Positions 7,631 through 16,589 of a DNA stretch of 64,000 bases are shown in pieces (position 1 is the first letter of the stretch; each line of letters begins with the position of its first letter). The DNA is taken from assembly GCF_014836545.1 (NCBI RefSeq), contig NZ_JACSQS010000011.1, positions 58,467-122,466 of the forward strand. The letters are read 5' to 3'. A model generated the notes under the pieces. The model worked only from the letters and a program-made list of their open reading frames with translations, was not told the DNA's origin and made no database searches. The stretch comes from Stenotrophomonas lacuserhaii (GTDB taxonomy: Bacteria > Pseudomonadota > Gammaproteobacteria > Xanthomonadales > Xanthomonadaceae). A program made the translations under genes and the position numbers.

Positions 7631-9169
7631 TCAGGCATCGCAGCGCACGCCAACTTCATCGAAAGCGATCACCACGTCTTCTACCGGGTAATCCAGGTCC
7701 TGTGCGGCGGCAATGACGCCGCAGGCGCCGCTTTCGAACGTGCTGCTTGGAGTCCAGTAGTTCTGGTTGGCCGTCGCCATCGCAATGAACGCCTTTCGGG
7801 GATCCCAGCCCTCGCGGTTCGAAAGCAGATAGAAGGCCCTGTTGTAGACGCCGGACGAAAAATGATTGTTCATGCCCGGACGGAAATCGCTCGCATGCCC
7901 GATCGACCTGCCATCAACGGTGGGGTCTTCAAAGTAGCGAAGCGCGCCTGGCCCTTTGAGGATATCCGCGCCCGCCAGGAAATCGTTGTTGCCCTTCAGG
8001 TAGTACTCGGCGGCCTCGCCGGCCATATCCGAGAATGCTTCGTTCATACCGCCGGAATGCAGGGTGTTGTAGATCAGCCCCGAGTTCTGTTCGGTGAAGC
8101 CATGGGACACCTCATGGGCGACCACATCCAGAGAGACCAAGGGATAATACGTGTCATGCCCATCACCGAAGGACATGACGCGACCGTTCCAACTCGCGTT
8201 CCCGTAGCTGCGTAGGTAATGAACCTGAAGCTTCAGTTGGAAGCGCAGTGGCGCGGTGCCCAGCCAGTCGCGGTACATGCCGAACACGGCGCCGCCGGAG
8301 GCGTGCGCGTCGTTCAAGGGCGAGTACGCACCATTGATGGCTTTGACCGTATTCTGCGGGCAGCTGAAGCGGTGTGCTGCGCTCACCGAGCCTGATCCGC
8401 CGTGGTTCAGGTTGATGGTTTTCACGTTGTCGTTTTCCAGGGCACACGTCGTGCCGTCTGCGGTCACGTCGAGGTAGGGCAAGCTTGCGCCATAGGCGAT
8501 CTGGCCGGTCTTCTCGTTACCGCCTGGACCGGTGCCGATCTTCGCCGTGGCCAGGCCTTCCCACTGCTCCAACACCTTGCCGTCCATCGCATCGACGATG
8601 GTGAACGGCCGGCTGGGTGCGTGGCCCTCGCCCTCCGCCAGGAAATCCACCACCCAGGCCAGCCGTGCCACCGAGTGTGCATCGAGATGGATCATCAGCC
8701 GCTGGTTCTGGTTCTGTATCCGCATGCCGCCGGCACGCATCCGCGGTGCACTGGCCTTGGCGATGGCAGCAGCACGCGCGCCGTCGATGCGGGGTGCCAC
8801 GTCGGGAACCTCGGGCTGTAGTGCGGCGACTGCGTTACCGAACAGGCTCCGCACCTGGCCCCTGGCAGCGGTGGCGACCACCACATGTTCACCAAACACG
8901 GGTACGCCCTGGTGCAACTGCTCGAAGCGTTGATGCTGCACGCCGTTGCGGTCGACATGGCTGGACAGCAGCCGCAAGCTGGAACCGGCATCCAGCCCGA
9001 GCAGTGACGGCGATGCAGAGGCACCGGCGTTGCCTGTGGCGAACGCCGCGGTCGTCACGCGGTCGAGTCGATGCAGCGGAATGCGCTCGGCGCCGCCCGC
9101 AGGTGCGGCGAGCATCGCGGCGGAAAGCAGGGTGAGGGACAGCAGGCTGCGGGATGGCAGGCGGATCAT
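7631..9169 (-). CDS. Secreted M4 (thermolysin/elastase-type) zinc metalloprotease
   Basis: 512 residues from ATG 9169, which has GAGGAG 7 nt upstream and begins a signal peptide (MIRLPSRSLLSLTLLSAAM). An FTP/PepSY-type propeptide covers roughly residues 30-210; its HLDAHSVARLAWVVDF strand is typical. The catalytic domain follows, with HEVSH at about 352-356 and the third zinc ligand in GGMNEAFSDMAGE. GVYNRAFYLLS near the end belongs to the C-terminal helical subdomain. Two late cysteines (GACGV, VRCDA) may form a disulphide. There is no extra C-terminal secretion domain. A stand-alone gene, probably an exported extracellular protease matured by propeptide removal. Confidence 0.94.
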   Translation of the reverse strand: MIRLPSRSLLSLTLLSAAMLAAPAGGAERIPLHRLDRVTTAAFATGNAGASASPSLLGLDAGSSLRLLSSHVDRNGVQHQRFEQLHQGVPVFGEHVVVATAARGQVRSLFGNAVAALQPEVPDVAPRIDGARAAAIAKASAPRMRAGGMRIQNQNQRLMIHLDAHSVARLAWVVDFLAEGEGHAPSRPFTIVDAMDGKVLEQWEGLATAKIGTGPGGNEKTGQIAYGASLPYLDVTADGTTCALENDNVKTINLNHGGSGSVSAAHRFSCPQNTVKAINGAYSPLNDAHASGGAVFGMYRDWLGTAPLRFQLKLQVHYLRSYGNASWNGRVMSFGDGHDTYYPLVSLDVVAHEVSHGFTEQNSGLIYNTLHSGGMNEAFSDMAGEAAEYYLKGNNDFLAGADILKGPGALRYFEDPTVDGRSIGHASDFRPGMNNHFSSGVYNRAFYLLSNREGWDPRKAFIAMATANQNYWTPSSTFESGACGVIAAAQDLDYPVEDVVIAFDEVGVRCDA

Positions 9170-9599
9170 GGGTGGCTCCTCGCTGGATGGATGCCGGAGC
9201 GGTAGCCCTGCAGGAAAAATCGCGCTTTCAGAGGAGGCACCGCCGGCGAGGACACCGTGGTGCGGGGTGAGCGCTGCAGCAACGGCGGAGGATGCGACGG
9301 CCGGGTCTGCGCCGGCCCGTGACAGGTGGGATTGGCCTCCGAGCCCGGCGTGATTCTCGCTTTTCCTTACCCTCGTGTACTTGAATGCCTGACCTGCGGG
9401 ATAGCAAATCCGGGGGCCTTTTGGGTATTGGGGCGGGCAGGAAAGGCAGGCATGCAGCGCGCAGCCCATGCTGCAGTGCAACTTTTCAATTGTAGTATTA
9501 TTTGTTTAATTGAAATCCAGGCCGATGGCCGCGTCGCACCGCCTCCGAACTGTGGAATCGTGGTGCCCTTGGAGTTCCCTGGCGTGGAGCGTGGATTGC
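9170..9599. other. Divergent regulatory gap between protease and galactose operon
   Basis: About 430 bp without a supported gene. Most of it is ordinary GC-rich sequence, with one conspicuous AT-rich block at 9481-9517 that should hold the promoter and operator of the galactose operon. Open frames running through it add N-terminal residues to the protease or mutarotase that have no family support, so I left them out. Confidence 0.6.
9488..9502. promoter_or_regulatory. Candidate GntR/FadR-type operator of the galactose operon
   Basis: AATTGTA-G-TATTATT is an imperfect 7-1-7 palindrome (5 of 7 pairs) in the AT-rich block about 100 bp before the first galactose gene. FadR-subfamily regulators bind short palindromes with GT...AC cores, and the operon carries its own FadR-type regulator at 18520. 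An AT-rich -10-like TTTAAT lies at 9505-9510. This is inference; the right half-site is weak. Confidence 0.35.
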
Positions 9600-10607
9600 A
9601 TGGTGATGCTGGAAAACGCCCATGGGCTGCGGGCAGAGATCGCGCAGCGCGGCGCCGCCCTGGCGGGCATGTGGGTGCCGGACCGTGACGGGCAGTTCGC
9701 AGACGTGGTGCTCGGCCATGCCGAGCAGAGCCAGCGGACGTCGGGTCGGTCATTCTTTGGTGCCAGCATCGGCCGGGTCGCTGGACGCATCAGCACGGCC
9801 GGCTTCGTGCTCGACGGCCAGCATCATCCGCTCGATTCGGTCGATGGCCTCACCGCCCACCATGGCGGACCGGACGGCTTCGATGCCCGTGACTGGCAAT
9901 GGCTGGGCGTGCGCCGTGACCGCGCGCGGCTGCAACTGGTCAGTCCGCATGGCGATCAGGGTTTCCCGGGCGCGCTGACGGTCACCGTGGACTATCGGCT
10001 GGATGATACCGACACCCTGCACGTGGACTATGCCGCCACCTGCGACCGCCCCACGGTGGTCAACCTGACCCATCATCCGTTCTGGAACCTGGCCGGCGAA
10101 GGGGCGGGCGTGGTGGACGCGCATCTTCTGACACTGCCTGCATCGCGCATGGTGGCGCTGGGCGCAGCGCTCACGCCCACCGGACAACGGCCGGAGGTGG
10201 CCGCCAGCGCCTTCGACTTCCGCCGCGCGCGCGCGATCGGCGACGCGCTGTCAGCCGCTGGCGATGCTCAGTTGCAGGTCGCCGGGGGCCTGGATCATTA
10301 CTGGATTCTCGATGCCCCGGCAGACGCCGGCGTGCGCCCGGCGGCGCGCCTGCATGATCCGCATTCCGGCCGCGTGCTGGACGTGCTGAGCGATCAGCCC
10401 GGCGTGCAGGTGTATTCGGGAAACTTCCTCGATGGCAGCCTGCAGGGCGCATCGGGCAGGCCGTACCACGCACGCGCTGCCCTTTGCATCGAACCGCAGG
10501 CCTATCCCGATGCGATGAACCAGCCCGACTTTCCTGACATCACGCTGCAGCCCGGCGCGGTGTACCGCAATCGCATCCGTTATCGCTTCAGCAAGGACAC
10601 CCAATGA
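9600..10607 (+). CDS. Aldose 1-epimerase (galactose mutarotase)
   Basis: 335 residues. ATG 9600 has GGAG about 10 nt upstream; ATG 9606 is also possible, and the longer open frame lacks family similarity. The beta-sandwich mutarotase signatures are present: NLTHHPFWNLAG with the catalytic His pair, DHYWIL, and near the C-terminus the segment ALCIEPQAYPDAMNQPDFP containing the catalytic Glu. The enzyme interconverts alpha- and beta-galactose, feeding the anomer-specific dehydrogenase encoded immediately downstream (ATGA overlap at 10604). First gene of a ten-gene plus-strand run. Confidence 0.93.
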   Translation: MVMLENAHGLRAEIAQRGAALAGMWVPDRDGQFADVVLGHAEQSQRTSGRSFFGASIGRVAGRISTAGFVLDGQHHPLDSVDGLTAHHGGPDGFDARDWQWLGVRRDRARLQLVSPHGDQGFPGALTVTVDYRLDDTDTLHVDYAATCDRPTVVNLTHHPFWNLAGEGAGVVDAHLLTLPASRMVALGAALTPTGQRPEVAASAFDFRRARAIGDALSAAGDAQLQVAGGLDHYWILDAPADAGVRPAARLHDPHSGRVLDVLSDQPGVQVYSGNFLDGSLQGASGRPYHARAALCIEPQAYPDAMNQPDFPDITLQPGAVYRNRIRYRFSKDTQ

Positions 10608-11371
10608 GTGCAGTGACTGACCCCGCACAGCGGCTGGCCGGCAAAGTGGCCATCGTCACCGGTGCGGCCAACGGCATCGGCCGTGCCATCGCCGGACTGT
10701 TCCAGGCGCACGGTGCCATCGTGGCCGGCTACGACCAGGCCGCGCCCTGTGCCGGGGATGCAGTGTGCGCACTCTTCCAGCAGGGCGATGTCAGTGATGC
10801 CGATGCGGTGGCAGCCTTCGTTGAACGCGTGGTGGCAGCCCACGGCCAGGTTGACGTGCTGGTCAGCAATGCGGGCATGGATGTGTTTTCCGCACCGCTT
10901 GAGCTGTCTTCGCTGACCTGGCAACGCAACCTGGACGTCAACCTCGGCGGCCACTGGAACTTCGCCCGCGCCGTGCTGCCCTGCATGCTGGCGCAGGGCA
11001 GCGGATCGGTGGTCAACATCGCCTCGGTGCACGGCCATCGCATCATCCAGGGTGCCTTCCCGTACAACGTGGCCAAGCACGCCTTGATCGGCCTGACCAA
11101 GGCGCTCGGGTTGGAGTACGCCGACAAGGGCATCCGGTTCAACTCCATCTCGCCCGGCCTGATCCTGGTGGACCGCATCGAACGCTGGTTCGAATCACAG
11201 CCCGATCCTGCCCAGGCACGCCTGGACCAGGCAGCCCTGCTGCCACCCAAACGCATCGGCGAAGCGTCGGAAGTCGCGCAGACCGCGTTGTTCCTGGCCA
11301 GTGACGAAGCCCGTTTCATCAACGCCGCCGACATCCTGATCGATGGCGGCCGCAGCCAACTCTATTACTGA
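10604..11371 (+). CDS. SDR-family sugar dehydrogenase (probable D-galactose 1-dehydrogenase)
   Basis: 255 residues, classical short-chain dehydrogenase. The nucleotide motif TGAANGIG is at residues 19-26, the NAG motif (VSNAGMD) is present, the catalytic Ser is in NIASVHG, and Tyr154/Lys158 lie in YNVAKH. It sits between a mutarotase and the enzymes that consume 2-keto-3-deoxygalactonate. The best-fitting reaction is therefore oxidation of beta-D-galactose to galactono-lactone, the entry step of the De Ley-Doudoroff route. Related SDRs act on L-fucose or arabinose, so the exact sugar is inferred. It overlaps the mutarotase by 4 bp. Confidence 0.9.
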   Translation: MSAVTDPAQRLAGKVAIVTGAANGIGRAIAGLFQAHGAIVAGYDQAAPCAGDAVCALFQQGDVSDADAVAAFVERVVAAHGQVDVLVSNAGMDVFSAPLELSSLTWQRNLDVNLGGHWNFARAVLPCMLAQGSGSVVNIASVHGHRIIQGAFPYNVAKHALIGLTKALGLEYADKGIRFNSISPGLILVDRIERWFESQPDPAQARLDQAALLPPKRIGEASEVAQTALFLASDEARFINAADILIDGGRSQLYY

Positions 11372-11378
11372 GCCCGCC

Positions 11379-11993
11379 ATGACCCATTCCCCGCTTCCGC
11401 TGATCGCCATCCTGCGTGGCATCACCCCGGCCGAGGTGCGCGCGCACGTGCGCGTGTTGATCGATGCCGGCATCACCCAGATCGAAATACCCACCAACTC
11501 CCCGGACTGGCTGGGCAGCGTGCAGCTGGCCCTGCAGGAAGCCGACGGCCACGCCGAGGTGGGCGCCGGCACGGTGCTGGACATCGCCGATGTGGACCGC
11601 CTGGCGGACAGCGGCGCGCGGCTGATGGTGACGCCGAACACCGACCCGCAGGTGATCGCGCATGCGCGTTCGCGCGGACTGGACATCGCCGCCGGGTTTG
11701 CCACCGCCAGCGAGGCCTTCGCTGCGTTGGCCGCCGGTGCGCAGCGTTTGAAGCTTTTCCCTGCGGCACAGTTTGGTCCTGCCTATGTGCGTGCGCTGAA
11801 AGCCGTACTGCCTGCAGACGTGCCGCTGTATGCGGTAGGGGGCATCGGGACGGAGAACCTGGCCGCGTTCCTGCAGGCCGGCTGCGCCGGTGCCGGGCTG
11901 GGCGGTGAGCTGTATCGCCCGGGCCAGGATCCAGCCACCACGGCGCGCCATGCGGATGCCTTCGTTGCCGCCCTGCGGAGTGCGAACGCATGA
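11379..11993 (+). CDS. dgoA: 2-dehydro-3-deoxy-6-phosphogalactonate aldolase
   Basis: 204 residues from ATG 11379, 7 bp after the SDR stop. Class I KDPG/KDPGal aldolase barrel with IAILRGITP at the first strand, GAGTVLD, VTPNTDP and the Schiff-base lysine Lys125 in [12 protein letters not shown]. The variant [10 protein letters not shown] and the neighbouring dgoD and dgoK genes favour the galactonate branch over Entner-Doudoroff KDPG aldolase. It splits the 6-phosphate to pyruvate and glyceraldehyde-3-phosphate. It overlaps dgoD by 4 bp (ATGA). Confidence 0.93.
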   Translation: MTHSPLPLIAILRGITPAEVRAHVRVLIDAGITQIEIPTNSPDWLGSVQLALQEADGHAEVGAGTVLDIADVDRLADSGARLMVTPNTDPQVIAHARSRGLDIAAGFATASEAFAALAAGAQRLKLFPAAQFGPAYVRALKAVLPADVPLYAVGGIGTENLAAFLQAGCAGAGLGGELYRPGQDPATTARHADAFVAALRSANA

Positions 11994-13138
11994 AGATCAC
12001 CCGCCTGAACACCTATCGCGTGGCGCCACGCTGGATGTTCCTGAAGATCGAGACCGACGAAGGCGTGGCCGGATGGGGCGAGCCGGTCATCGAAGGCCGT
12101 GCGCGCACGGTCGAAGCCGCCGTGCATGAGCTGGGCGAGCAGTTGATCGGCAAGGATCCTGCGCGCATCAACGACCATTGGCAGGTCATGTACCGCGGTG
12201 GTTTCTACCGCGGCGGTGCGGTGTTCATGAGCGCACTGGCCGGCATCGACCAGGCACTGTGGGACATCAAGGGCAAGACGCTCGGCGTGCCGGTGTACCA
12301 GCTGCTGGGCGGACTGGTGCGTGACCGCATGAAGACCTACTGCTGGGTGGGCGGGGACCGGCCAGCGGACATCATCGAACAGATCCGGGCACGGGTGGCG
12401 CTGGGCTATGACACCTTCAAGCTCAACGCCTGCGAGGAAATGCCGCTGCTGGCGCCCAGCCGCACCATCGATGCGGCCGTAGCCAAGGTGGCCGGAATCC
12501 GCGAGGCGTTCGGCCAGAGCATCGAATTCGGGCTGGATTTCCACGGCCGCGTGGGCTGGCCGATGGCCAAGACGCTGATCCGCGAACTGGAGCCGTACCG
12601 CCCGTTGTTCATCGAAGAACCGGTGCTGGCCGAACAGGCCGAATACTACCCGCGCCTTGCCGGACACACCGCCATTCCGCTGGCGGCCGGTGAGCGGATG
12701 TTCTCGCGCACCGAGTTCAAGAGCGTGTTCGCCGCGGGCGGGCTGTCGATCGTGCAGCCTGACCTGTCGCATGCCGGTGGCATCACCGAATGCATGAAGA
12801 TCGCCGCGATGGCCGAAGCCCATGACGTGGCCCTGGCCCCGCATTGCCCGCTTGGGCCGGTAGCACTGGCGGCCTGCCTGCACGTGGACTTCGCCAGCTG
12901 GAACGCCGTACTGCAGGAACAGAGCATCGGCATCCATTACAACGCCGACGGCGAGCTGCTGGACTACGTCAAGAACAAGGACGCCTTCACCATGCACGGC
13001 GGTTCGATCCTGCCTTTCACCCAGCCGGGCCTGGGCGTTGAGATCGACGAAGAGGTGGTGGTCGAACGCGCGCGTAGCGCCGGTGAGTGGCGCAATCCAT
13101 TGTGGCGGCACGAAGACGGGAGCGTGGCCGAATGGTAA
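11990..13138 (+). CDS. dgoD: D-galactonate dehydratase (enolase superfamily)
   Basis: 382 residues, the normal family length. Mandelate-racemase-type fold with the DgoD hallmarks: [20 protein letters not shown] at the start, [11 protein letters not shown], Asp183 in GLDFHGRVG as a metal ligand, [16 protein letters not shown] with the next Glu ligand, AGERMF, and [15 protein letters not shown] with the catalytic His. It dehydrates galactonate to 2-keto-3-deoxygalactonate. It overlaps the aldolase by 4 bp and the lactonase gene by 7 bp, so the pathway genes are tightly coupled. Confidence 0.96.
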   Translation: MKITRLNTYRVAPRWMFLKIETDEGVAGWGEPVIEGRARTVEAAVHELGEQLIGKDPARINDHWQVMYRGGFYRGGAVFMSALAGIDQALWDIKGKTLGVPVYQLLGGLVRDRMKTYCWVGGDRPADIIEQIRARVALGYDTFKLNACEEMPLLAPSRTIDAAVAKVAGIREAFGQSIEFGLDFHGRVGWPMAKTLIRELEPYRPLFIEEPVLAEQAEYYPRLAGHTAIPLAAGERMFSRTEFKSVFAAGGLSIVQPDLSHAGGITECMKIAAMAEAHDVALAPHCPLGPVALAACLHVDFASWNAVLQEQSIGIHYNADGELLDYVKNKDAFTMHGGSILPFTQPGLGVEIDEEVVVERARSAGEWRNPLWRHEDGSVAEW

Positions 13139-14058
13139 GCATGGGCGAGGGCCGCACCCTGCCGAGCGCCGCGCTGGCCTTCGACAGCCGCTGCACGCTG
13201 GGCGAAAGCAATGTCTGGTGCGCGCGCGAACGGGTGCTGTGGTGGACCGACATCAAGGGCCGGCGTATCTGGCGCGGCAGCCCGGGGGCGGGCAGCACCC
13301 AGTGGTGGAGCACGCCGGGGCGGGTAGGGTCGCTGGCGCTGTGTGAGTCAGGCCGGTTGCTGCTGGGGATGGAAGACGCACTGTACCTGGTTGATCCCAC
13401 CCGCCACGCTGCCGGCACCAGTCTGACCTGTGAGCACCTGGTCGACGTGCCGATGGAGGGGACGGCCATGCGCATCAACGATGGCCGCCTGGACCGGAGC
13501 GGCAACTTTGTTTTCGGCTGCATCAACGAAGATCCCGCGCATGCGCGGACGGCGCGCTTCCATCAGTACTCGCTCGGGCAGGGCCTGCGTGCGCTGGACA
13601 TCGCGCCGGTGGCCATCGCCAACGGTATCGGCTTCGATCCCGACGGGCAGGGCATGTACTACTGCGATTCGCTGCAGCGAAGCATCATGCATGCCCGCTA
13701 CGATGCAGCCACCGCCACGATCAGTGACGCGCGGGTGTTCGCGCTGATTGCAGGGGACGCCGAGCCGGATGGAGCAGCGGTCGATGCCGAAGGCCGCGTG
13801 TGGGGTGCGCAATGGGGGGCGGGGCAGGTGGTGCGTTACTCCGCCGCCGGTGAGGTCGAACTGCGCGTGCCGGTGCCTGCATCGCAACCGACCTGCGTGG
13901 CATTTGCCGGCGATGACCTGGGCACGTTGTATGTCACCTCCGCGCGGGATGGACTGGACGCTGCCGCACTGCACGCGCTGCCCGCCAGCGGAGGTGTGTT
14001 CCGGGCCGTGCTGGAAGGCGTGCGCGGCCTGCCCGAACCCCGGTTCGCAGACGCATGA
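13132..14058 (+). CDS. SMP-30/gluconolactonase family protein (probable galactonolactonase)
   Basis: 308 residues if ATG 13132 (ATGGTAAGC, overlapping the dgoD stop) is used, 305 from ATG 13141. Six-bladed propeller of the SMP-30 family with [19 protein letters not shown] at the start, whose Glu is a metal ligand. [16 protein letters not shown] and [19 protein letters not shown] supply the Asn/Asp ligands, and [15 protein letters not shown] is present. In this position it should open D-galactono-lactone to galactonate between the dehydrogenase and dgoD. It overlaps dgoK by 4 bp. Confidence 0.92.
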   Translation: MVSMGEGRTLPSAALAFDSRCTLGESNVWCARERVLWWTDIKGRRIWRGSPGAGSTQWWSTPGRVGSLALCESGRLLLGMEDALYLVDPTRHAAGTSLTCEHLVDVPMEGTAMRINDGRLDRSGNFVFGCINEDPAHARTARFHQYSLGQGLRALDIAPVAIANGIGFDPDGQGMYYCDSLQRSIMHARYDAATATISDARVFALIAGDAEPDGAAVDAEGRVWGAQWGAGQVVRYSAAGEVELRVPVPASQPTCVAFAGDDLGTLYVTSARDGLDAAALHALPASGGVFRAVLEGVRGLPEPRFADA

Positions 14059-14933
14059 TCGCCATCGACTGGGGCAGCTCCAGCCTGCGCGCATTCCGCT
14101 TGGACCGTAAAGGACAGATAGTGGACAGCCGGCGCTCCGACCAGGGGCTGCTGAACGCCAATGGACGGTTTGCCGAGGTGCTGGAGGCACTGATCCACCA
14201 CTGGGACGATGCGCTGGTGGTGATGGCGGGGATGGTGGGCAGCCGCCAGGGCTGGAGGGAGGTGCCTTATGTGCAGGCCCCGGCAGGGCTGCATGAGATC
14301 GCGGCGGGAATGCAGCAGTTGAACGACGCTGCCATCGAACGCGAACTGTGGCTGGTGCCGGGCCTGCGCTGCGTGGATGTGCACGGCATACCGGACGTCA
14401 TGCGCGGCGAAGAGACCCAGCTGTGCGCACTGCTGCCGTTGCTGGGCCCGGGCACGCACCGTGTCGTGCTGCCAGGTACGCACAGCAAGCACGCACACGT
14501 GGTGGACGGGCGCATCGAGCGGTTCAGCACGTTCATGACCGGTGAGCTGTTCGCGGTGCTGCGCCAGCACAGCCTGCTGGGTCGGATGATGGTGGAGGCG
14601 CCGGATGATGCCGCCGCCTTCGCCGAGGGCGTCGCACTGGCCGGGCGCCAAGGCAGCCTGTTGCATCAACTGTTCAGCGTGCGCACCCGCGCGTTGTTCG
14701 ACCAGTTGCAGCCTGCGCAGTTGGCCAGCTATCTGTCCGGCCTGTTGATCGGCAGTGAACTGCAGGACATCGATGCAGAGGGTGGCCCGCTGCACGTGAT
14801 GGCCGCCGATGGCCTGGCCGATGCCTATGTCTCCGCGCTGGCACTGCTGGGGCGACCGGCAACGCGGCATGCCGAAGACAGCGTGGCGCAGGGTCTGTAC
14901 CTGCTCGCGCGTGCACGTGAGCTGCCGATGTAA
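14055..14933 (+). CDS. dgoK: 2-dehydro-3-deoxygalactonokinase
   Basis: 292 residues, the usual DgoK length. It opens with [17 protein letters not shown], the ATP phosphate-1 motif of this actin-fold kinase family. HRVVLPGTHSKHAHVVDG and FSTFMTGELFAVL are characteristic DgoK segments. It phosphorylates 2-keto-3-deoxygalactonate to the 6-phosphate cleaved by DgoA. ATG overlaps the lactonase stop by 4 bp; an 82-bp gap separates it from the symporter gene. Confidence 0.94.
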   Translation: MIAIDWGSSSLRAFRLDRKGQIVDSRRSDQGLLNANGRFAEVLEALIHHWDDALVVMAGMVGSRQGWREVPYVQAPAGLHEIAAGMQQLNDAAIERELWLVPGLRCVDVHGIPDVMRGEETQLCALLPLLGPGTHRVVLPGTHSKHAHVVDGRIERFSTFMTGELFAVLRQHSLLGRMMVEAPDDAAAFAEGVALAGRQGSLLHQLFSVRTRALFDQLQPAQLASYLSGLLIGSELQDIDAEGGPLHVMAADGLADAYVSALALLGRPATRHAEDSVAQGLYLLARARELPM

Positions 14934-15015
14934 GCGGAAGCCAGGCGCAACGGTTACTTCTTTCCACTCCGAACGCCGGTGACAGATCCCGGCACTCGCC
15001 TCAAGGAAGCAGGAC

Positions 15016-16578
15016 ATGCAACTTTCGCTGCTCGATACCTCCATCGTACTGGTCTACCTGGCTGCTGTATTCGTGCTGGCGCAGTGGGTTTCGCGGGAAA
15101 AGGCCGGCCACACCAAGGATGCCAAGGACTATTTCCTGGCCAGCAAGTCGCTGCCGTGGTGGGCGGTGGGGGCTTCGCTGATCGCCGCCAACATCTCCGC
15201 CGAGCAGATCATCGGCATGTCCGGTTCGGGCTATGCCATCGGCCTGGCCATTGCCTCCTACGAGTGGATGGCCGCCTTGACCCTGCTGATCGTCGGTAAG
15301 TGGTTCCTGCCCATCTTCCTGCGCAATGGCATCTACACCATGCCGCAGTTCCTCGAGCAGCGTTATGGCACCCGCATCCGCACGTTGATGGCAGTGTTCT
15401 GGCTGGGCCTGTATGTGTTCGTCAACGTCACCTCCATCCTGTGGCTGGGCGCGATCGCGGTCAGCCAGGTGACTGGCATGGACCAGATGCTGGCGGTGGT
15501 GCTGATCGGCGTGTTCGCGCTGCTGTACCAGCTCTACGGCGGGCTGAAGGCGGTGGCGCTGACCGACATCGTGCAGGTCTCGCTGCTGGTGCTGGGCGGG
15601 CTGCTGGTGACCGGGCTGACGCTCAGCCAGCTGGGCGAGGGCGCAGGCATCGTGGCTGGCTTCCAGCGCCTGTGGGAAGCCCATCCGGGCCACTTCGAGA
15701 TGATCCTGAGCAAGGACAATCCGTTCTACAAGGACCTGCCAGGCATCAGCGTGCTGGTGGGTGGGCTGTGGATCATGAACATCAGTTACTGGGGCTTCAA
15801 CCAGTACATCATCCAGCGCGCGCTGGCCGCCAAGGACATCGGCGAGGCGCAGAAGGGCGTGCTGTTCGCTGCTTTCCTGAAGCTGCTGATGCCGGTCATC
15901 GTGGTGGTCCCGGGTATCGCCGCGGTGATGCTGGCACCGGGCCTGGATGCGCCGGACCAGGCCTACCCGACCATGATGCGGTTGCTGCCTACCGGCATCC
16001 TCGGACTGGTGTTCGCCGCACTGGTAGCGGCGATCGTGGCCTCGCTGGCGTCCAAGATCAATTCGGTTGCGACCATCTTCACGCTGGATTTCTACGCCCA
16101 GCGCAAGGGCCCGCATGACCAGGCCACGCTGGTACGCGTGGGCCGCATCGCCGCCGTGGTCACGGTGGTGCTGGGCATCCTGGCCGCCAAGCCGTTGCTG
16201 GGCAGCTTCGACCAGGCCTTCCAGTACATCCAGGAGTACACCGGCTTCTTCACCCCGGGCATCGTGGTGATCTTCCTGCTGGGCCTGTTCTGGAAGCGGG
16301 CCAACGAAGCTGGTGCGCTGGCGGCGGCGGTGGGCTCGTTCGTGCTGTCGGTGGTGCTGAAGCTGGCGTGGCCTTCCTTGCCGTTCATCGATCGTGTCGG
16401 CCTGGTGTTCCTGCTGGCGCTGCTGCTTGCGGTGGGCGTATCGCTGGCCACGCCAGCAGCGCCGGCCAAGGACGTGGTGCGCACCGACGACGTGCTGTAC
16501 GCAACACGCACGTCCTTCAACGTGGGGGCCATGGCGGTCGTCGCGATCCTGGTTGCCCTGTACACCCTGTTCTGGTGA
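15016..16578 (+). CDS. Sodium:solute symporter (SSS/SGLT type), probable galactose transporter
   Basis: 520 residues with about 14 hydrophobic segments. GGAAGCAGG lies just before ATG 15016. N-terminal DYFLASKSLPWWAVGASLIA and AEQIIGMSGSGYAIGLAI are classical SSS motifs; NISYWGFNQYIIQRALAAKD and ASLASKINSVATIFTLDFY are typical of the vSGLT-like sugar branch. Placed inside the galactose operon 11 bp before the alpha-galactosidase gene, it most likely imports galactose with Na+. Sugar specificity is inferred from context. Confidence 0.92.
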   Translation: MQLSLLDTSIVLVYLAAVFVLAQWVSREKAGHTKDAKDYFLASKSLPWWAVGASLIAANISAEQIIGMSGSGYAIGLAIASYEWMAALTLLIVGKWFLPIFLRNGIYTMPQFLEQRYGTRIRTLMAVFWLGLYVFVNVTSILWLGAIAVSQVTGMDQMLAVVLIGVFALLYQLYGGLKAVALTDIVQVSLLVLGGLLVTGLTLSQLGEGAGIVAGFQRLWEAHPGHFEMILSKDNPFYKDLPGISVLVGGLWIMNISYWGFNQYIIQRALAAKDIGEAQKGVLFAAFLKLLMPVIVVVPGIAAVMLAPGLDAPDQAYPTMMRLLPTGILGLVFAALVAAIVASLASKINSVATIFTLDFYAQRKGPHDQATLVRVGRIAAVVTVVLGILAAKPLLGSFDQAFQYIQEYTGFFTPGIVVIFLLGLFWKRANEAGALAAAVGSFVLSVVLKLAWPSLPFIDRVGLVFLLALLLAVGVSLATPAAPAKDVVRTDDVLYATRTSFNVGAMAVVAILVALYTLFW

Positions 16579-16589
16579 GGAGAGAGAGC

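Noticed and set aside
9169..9481. Extended start of the M4 protease at 9481
   Set aside because: The extension precedes a clear signal peptide and GAGGAG ribosome site at 9169, and would bury the signal.
11187..11196. GGTTCGAATC, resembling a tRNA T-arm
   Set aside because: It lies in frame in the SDR gene (TGG TTC GAA TC) and no acceptor stem, D-arm or anticodon arm can be folded around it.
15001..16116. Minus-strand open frame opposite the symporter
   Set aside because: His/Gln/Asp-rich shadow translation of a membrane protein gene; no ribosome site or motif.
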